Source of the DNA: Candidatus Altarchaeales archaeon
GTDB lineage: Archaea; Altiarchaeota; Altiarchaeia; IMC4; SCGC-AAA252-I15
Direction: 5' to 3'
Length of the DNA: 64,000 bases
Assembly (NCBI GenBank): GCA_014727915.1
Contig: WJMO01000005.1
Span: 124,001-188,000 of the forward strand
The notes under the pieces were generated by a model, which did not search any database, had not been told where the DNA came from, and saw only the letters and a list, made by a program, of their open reading frames with translations. Made by a program: the position numbers and the translations under genes. This document shows, piece after piece, positions 59,927 to 64,000 of the stretch (position 1 is the first letter of the stretch; every line of letters starts with the position of its first letter).

Positions 59927-62538
59927 AGCCTCAACCTACTCCTCTCCTTGTCCTTCCTCCCCTTTTCCTTGACTTCCTCCTTTTCCTCGCCCCTCTTCAA
60001 CAGCACCGCCAGCCTCCTAACGGCCGCGTCGATGAAGTAGAGTGCCAGTGCCGCCATTGCAGCGTACATCCAGAGCTCTCGCAGGTCCCTCTCCTCCTTG
60101 GTTGATGACTCTCTGACGCTGTCCAGTATGTCCGAGGCGAGCGCGTCCACCTCGCTATCATCGTATAGTCTGCCCCCCGTGGCTGCTGCCATCCTCCGGA
60201 GGCTGTCCTCGTCAAGTCCGAGGCTGTTGTACTCTTCAGGGTAGTTCACCGCTACCGCGTCGAGGTCCTGGTCGCCCCCGGCCGAAGCTATGATCCCGTA
60301 GAAGCCCTGGCTTAATGGCGTGAAATAACCTGAGTATGCTTGGAGGCTCGTCCTGGTCATTATCACCTGCTGATCCTCGAGCGTCTTGGTGTTCTTTGCT
60401 TCCACTACTGGCATTGACTCCGACGCTACCAGCAGGTCAACCCTATCGCCCAGGTGTATGTCCTGGGAGCTGACCCTGACCTCCTTGCCCTTCTCCAGGT
60501 CTCCTATGATCCAGTTCGCGGTCCCGGACACCACCCTCCCCGAGTCCACCTTCATGAGCTCTGGGCTCCACTCGACGCCGTTGTCTGTCGTGAGAGCAGC
60601 CACCCTGCCCAGGCCGAACCTCCAGACTGTGAGTATGGGTTTCCCGCCCTTCGTGGACAGCAGCATCTGGGCCACGTTCTTCTCGTAGACCTTGTTGAAG
60701 TCCCTGACCTCCGCTCCTCCCACGTTCTTGAGCTCTAACAGGTTCCTGGTTATGAAATGGAACTCGTCGGCTGCGACCACCGGAGTCATGTCCCTGTCCT
60801 TCTCGTCCTCCGCCTCTCCGAACACGACCTTCAGCCTCTCACCCGCCTGCACCCTGAAGAACTGGCCTCCCCCGGCCCGCGCTACCTGTGTCATGAACAT
60901 CTCGTCCGTGTCGAAGCCCACTCCCGCAGTGTATGTCTTTATCCCCCTGTCCTTCATCTCCGCGACCTTGTTGACGGTCAATTGCATCCTGGAGCCGCGT
61001 ATGACCCCGTCGGAGATTATTATGAGGTACTTGTCTACTGTCACGTCCCTGAGCATGTTGTCTGCCATCTCCACTGCGAAGAGCATGTCCGTGCCGCCGC
61101 CGAACTTGAGCCTCAGTATCCTGTCCTCCACGTCTCCGAACTTGGGGCCCAGGGGACTCAGCGGCGAGACCATATAGGGCATGTTGTTGAATGCTATTAT
61201 GCCGACGGAGTCGTTGTAGTTCAGCGTCCTCATCATGGCGAGGGCGTTCGCCTTCTCAACGTCTATCTTCGAGTCCTTACCCACACCGTATTCTGTGCTC
61301 TCGGAGATGTCCATCATGAACACCACGGCCAGCTCCCTCCGCCTCTCCTGGGGCTTGTCCGTGCTCTTGACGGGGAGGATGTTCTCCACGAAGCTGTTGT
61401 TGTACGCGCCGTACTCGAAGCTGTTCTCCCCGCCTATGAAGGCGACGCCGTTCCCGTCGAGTATGTATTTCTTTATCTTGTTCACCCGGTTCCTGTCAAG
61501 GTCTTTCGAGTTTATGTTGTCGAATATGACCCCCGCGTATTTGGCGTAGTCGTTGTCGACCCTGCTGGTGACGTCCACGTCGTAAAGCTCCTCGAGTATG
61601 CTCAGCATAGGCGACGTCCTGTTCGTGGTCACCACGAGTATCTCGGGCTTCTCCACCACCTCAACGGTCTTGTAGTACATGTTGTTCTCCGGGTACGTGT
61701 CCTGCTGAGGGTCGACCTCCACCTTTATCTCGTGTATGCCGATCTCTCTCATCTTGAGGCTGAGCTGTATGTCCTTCTCCAGCTCTCCCTGCGTGAACCT
61801 CTTGTTGAACTTCCTTATGCCGTCCACGGAGACAATGAGCTCGTATGAGGTCTCCCGGAAGCCAGTGTTCCCGACCCTCACCGTCAGGTCGTAGTCGATG
61901 TTGGACGGTATCTTCTTGTCTCCCAACACGTTGTCGATGTATAGGTCATTCCCTGCCTTGGAGGGCTTCACCGTGTAGAGCGTTGAGTTGGTCTCCCCGA
62001 GGGCCCTGGCTATGTCCATCTGGTTCCTCCCCCTGTTGTTGCGGGCGTCGGTTACTAGTATTATAGAATTCGGCTCCCCCGAGTGCTTTATCATGTTCTG
62101 GTACACTGCGTCTCCCACGGCAGTGTAGTTGCCCTCGGAGAAGAACTCGATGTTGACATTGGACTGGTCTCCCGTGAGATTACCCACCGCGGATTTGACC
62201 CTCTCCAATATCAAGTATCCCAGCTCGTTTGTCCCAGGGTATAGGCGCATGCTGGGCGAGGAGTCCACTAGCACGGTCACCGGAGGGACGTCCTCAACCA
62301 CCTTACGGCTCTCATAGTATGTGGGCGAAGCCAGGGCCACCACAACCAAGACTATGATCAGGGACCTCACAGCCACGAACAGTAGCCGAGCCCTGTTGGG
62401 CTTCTTCCCCTTTAACGTGTAGACTGCGAGAATCAGGATCAGGGGTATGGCTATCAGGAGGTATTCCGGGCTGTTGAAGGTTATCCTGGACGCTATGGAC
62501 CCGAAGTCCGCGTTCGTGATGTCTGCCAGCTGGCTCAT
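59923..62538 (-). CDS. Membrane protein with two VWA-like domains
   Basis: The 871-residue protein has two N-terminal membrane helices (about 26-42 and 50-70). A VWA domain follows with MIDAS start VDSSPSM (91-97). A long extracellular beta-rich part has a glutamine-amidotransferase-like fold (about 290-390, including GVAFIGGENSFEYGAY). A second VWA domain lies at about 405-570 with MMDISEST, then FGGGTDML and ISDGVI. A final membrane helix (about 835-850) precedes a Lys/Glu-rich tail. It is related to the BatA/BatB-style membrane VWA proteins, but no MoxR ATPase or DUF58 is in the window. It overlaps the neighbouring homologue by four bases. Confidence 0.75.
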   Translation of the reverse strand: MSQLADITNADFGSIASRITFNSPEYLLIAIPLILILAVYTLKGKKPNRARLLFVAVRSLIIVLVVVALASPTYYESRKVVEDVPPVTVLVDSSPSMRLYPGTNELGYLILERVKSAVGNLTGDQSNVNIEFFSEGNYTAVGDAVYQNMIKHSGEPNSIILVTDARNNRGRNQMDIARALGETNSTLYTVKPSKAGNDLYIDNVLGDKKIPSNIDYDLTVRVGNTGFRETSYELIVSVDGIRKFNKRFTQGELEKDIQLSLKMREIGIHEIKVEVDPQQDTYPENNMYYKTVEVVEKPEILVVTTNRTSPMLSILEELYDVDVTSRVDNDYAKYAGVIFDNINSKDLDRNRVNKIKKYILDGNGVAFIGGENSFEYGAYNNSFVENILPVKSTDKPQERRRELAVVFMMDISESTEYGVGKDSKIDVEKANALAMMRTLNYNDSVGIIAFNNMPYMVSPLSPLGPKFGDVEDRILRLKFGGGTDMLFAVEMADNMLRDVTVDKYLIIISDGVIRGSRMQLTVNKVAEMKDRGIKTYTAGVGFDTDEMFMTQVARAGGGQFFRVQAGERLKVVFGEAEDEKDRDMTPVVAADEFHFITRNLLELKNVGGAEVRDFNKVYEKNVAQMLLSTKGGKPILTVWRFGLGRVAALTTDNGVEWSPELMKVDSGRVVSGTANWIIGDLEKGKEVRVSSQDIHLGDRVDLLVASESMPVVEAKNTKTLEDQQVIMTRTSLQAYSGYFTPLSQGFYGIIASAGGDQDLDAVAVNYPEEYNSLGLDEDSLRRMAAATGGRLYDDSEVDALASDILDSVRESSTKEERDLRELWMYAAMAALALYFIDAAVRRLAVLLKRGEEKEEVKEKGRKDKERSRLRL

Positions 62539-64000
62539 AGCAGCCCCCTCCTACGGTAGAAGAACAGCTCGATGAAGAGCGCTATGAGCATCACCGCGAG
62601 CATGTGCCTGAATAGCTCCACCCTCAAGTCTACCTTCTCACTCTCCACTTTGAAGTCCCGAGACCTTATTATGTCCTCTATGTCCGCTCCGGTGGTGTTC
62701 GATTCCAGGCTGTTCAACAGGTTCACCGTGAACTGGTCTGTCTTGTCCTCGTACCTTACCCTGTACACTCCTGACTCGTCAAGGAAAACGCTCGCAGACT
62801 CCAAAAACCCCCCTCCGGGCGTTTCGACCCTCTGCTTCCCCTCCAACCTGAGGTATTCGCCGGTGTGAAGGCTCTTGTCAATGTCCGATCCCCTGGGGCG
62901 GGTTATGTACTTGAGCATCTGAGACCAGAATATTGGGAATGACGAGCTGTAGTATAGGTTGCTCCACTCCGGGTTGCTGTTCACGCCAACGAACGCAACA
63001 TACCCGTCTCCGTAGCTTTTGTAGCTCATCAGCGGGTTAGCGCCCGAACCCGCGCTAAGAAGGGTCTTGGTACTGTTGTCCGCTGCTTCTACGTTGTAGT
63101 ATCTGGTGACCACAACGTTGTCGAAGACCACATCCTCGAGCATCTCATGCTCATGGACCACCCGGATGTCGTCTTCCTTCTCTATGAGCCCGTATGATCT
63201 GACGGGCATTATGGACCACAGGTCCGGATCCCCTATCCTGTCCAGGTTCTCGCTGCCGACAACCACGAGGTTGGCTCCGTTCCCCACGTGATTCTTTATG
63301 TCCCTGAAGTCTCCAGGGAGTATCTTGTCGTGCTCGGCGTCCCCCAGGATTATCACGTCATAGTTCCTGACGTCAGGTATCACCGGCGGCACCGCGTATT
63401 CGACCTTCACGTTCTTCAGCGAGTCAAGCATTAGCCTGAGGAACTTGTCAGACCCCTTGCTGGTGAGCAGCAGCACCCGGTTGACCTTCACCGCGGGTAT
63501 GTGCGCGTAGCCGATGTCGTCCACTGAAAGGTCGTCCCCTCCTATCACCTCCAACCTTATTATCTGCTCTGCGCCCGTTAGGTTGGGGCTGAAGTAGTAG
63601 AACTCCTCTCCCCCTGCTTCTATGGTCTTCTCTTTGCTGTCCAGTATCCTATCTCCTGTCATCACCCTGACGGTCGTAGAGTAGTCGACTTCATGGTAGT
63701 TCCTGACGGAGGCCGTGAGGAACAGCTGATTATCCCTGACCACCGATCTGCGGGCGTTCAAGCTGACCAGTCCCGCGTTCGCCCCGCGCACGCCCACCTG
63801 CACGAGCTCCACCCTCACCCCCGAGATGGATGCTATCTTCTTCGCCAGCTGAACGTCTATGCCACCCCCTCCCGCGAAGTCCGAGAACGCGTATATGGCC
63901 TTCTTCTTGTCCGTAGCGGACAGCATGTCCCTTCCCAGCATTATCGCATCCCCTATGTTGGAGGGCGTGTCCGCGGCCTTCATCCTCTCCAGGGTTATCC
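62535..64000 (-). CDS. Membrane VWA-family protein (5' end beyond the window)
   Basis: The visible part is about 487 codons. The frame continues past the right edge (reading ITLERMKAADTPSNIGDAI across 63983), so the ATG at 63983 is not the start. It shows the end of a VWA domain (KAIYAFSDFAGGGGIDV, then KIASISGVRVELVQVG) and a long extracellular beta-rich and Rossmann-like middle (YDVIILGDAEHDKILPGDF). A C-terminal membrane helix (LAVMLIALFIELFFYRRR) ends the chain. The stop overlaps the next gene's start (ATGA), so both proteins are made together and may form one complex. Confidence 0.75.
   Translation of the reverse strand, partial: ITLERMKAADTPSNIGDAIMLGRDMLSATDKKKAIYAFSDFAGGGGIDVQLAKKIASISGVRVELVQVGVRGANAGLVSLNARRSVVRDNQLFLTASVRNYHEVDYSTTVRVMTGDRILDSKEKTIEAGGEEFYYFSPNLTGAEQIIRLEVIGGDDLSVDDIGYAHIPAVKVNRVLLLTSKGSDKFLRLMLDSLKNVKVEYAVPPVIPDVRNYDVIILGDAEHDKILPGDFRDIKNHVGNGANLVVVGSENLDRIGDPDLWSIMPVRSYGLIEKEDDIRVVHEHEMLEDVVFDNVVVTRYYNVEAADNSTKTLLSAGSGANPLMSYKSYGDGYVAFVGVNSNPEWSNLYYSSSFPIFWSQMLKYITRPRGSDIDKSLHTGEYLRLEGKQRVETPGGGFLESASVFLDESGVYRVRYEDKTDQFTVNLLNSLESNTTGADIEDIIRSRDFKVESEKVDLRVELFRHMLAVMLIALFIELFFYRRRGLL

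Overview
The window is from an archaeon. The evidence is an A-type (AhaHIKECFABD) ATP synthase operon, archaeal-order secF-secD, aIF5B, Bud32, a Trm-G10-type tRNA methyltransferase, GatB of the archaeal/bacterial amidotransferase, a beta-CASP nuclease of the aCPSF2 type, UPF0147, UPF0282 and DUF434 proteins, TATA boxes about 25 bases upstream of start codons, and several apparently leaderless genes. Coding is dense, mostly with 4-base ATGA overlaps, and favours AGG for Arg and ATA for Ile throughout. Branched-chain amino acid and histidine genes argue against a fully host-dependent reduced genome. I cannot fix the lineage; a euryarchaeal or Altiarchaeota-like organism is only a guess.

Layout. 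1-2.9 kb: the start of an archaeal CoaD gene (minus strand), then secF-secD. 2.9-12.6 kb: rubrerythrin, the complete A-type ATP synthase operon in the order H-I-K-E-C-F-A-B-D, then a CBS-domain protein and a small protein joined to it by ATGA overlaps. The K subunit carries a full V-type Na+ site. 12.6-20.3 kb: a triple-Kazal lipoprotein, ilvC, an unknown gene, hisF with an odd duplicated leader, a PTS enzyme I-like protein and ilvB. 20.4-24.6 kb: a pair of paralogous Mrr-like proteins whose nuclease motifs look degenerate, an unknown gene and Trm-G10. 24.7-31 kb: gatB, a DUF2085 membrane protein, a Cys-repeat lipoprotein, tyrS, UPF0147, Hsp20, bud32 and an unknown gene. 31.2-40.3 kb: leuA, leuC, an unknown gene, leuD, an arylsulfotransferase-like protein with the same Cys repeats, a double-methyltransferase protein and leuB. 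40.3-47.6 kb: DUF434, a class V aminotransferase, an RNA m5C methylase with a PUA-like partner, UPF0282, an unknown gene, aIF5B, a truncated dph2, a small HAD phosphatase and a Cys-rich protein. 47.7-53 kb: a three-gene signalling operon (7TM-DUF835-wHTH protein, response regulator, 7-PAS histidine kinase). 53-57.1 kb: a GXGXG beta-helix protein, an AsnB-like synthetase, the beta-CASP nuclease, a small charged protein and a dUTPase. 57.2-64 kb: cell-surface genes (FG-GAP propeller protein, a small membrane protein, a wHTH protein, two VWA-family membrane proteins).

How the genes work together. IlvB, IlvC, LeuA, LeuC, LeuD and LeuB supply most of the valine and leucine pathway, although they are spread over about 26 kb in several transcription units. 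No IlvN, IlvD or IlvE was seen. Translation and RNA genes (tyrS, gatB, trm-G10, bud32, infB, Nop2-type methylase, aCPSF2) are scattered singly. The most unusual material is the hisF leader, the tandem Mrr-like pair, the methyltransferase/kinase-like/methyltransferase fusion, the 26-residue two-cysteine repeat shared by two secreted proteins, the enzyme I homologue, and the dph2 remnant. There is no CRISPR array, rRNA, recognisable tRNA or insertion sequence. No gap between genes exceeds 300 bases; the longest, 30980-31226, holds two opposed promoters.
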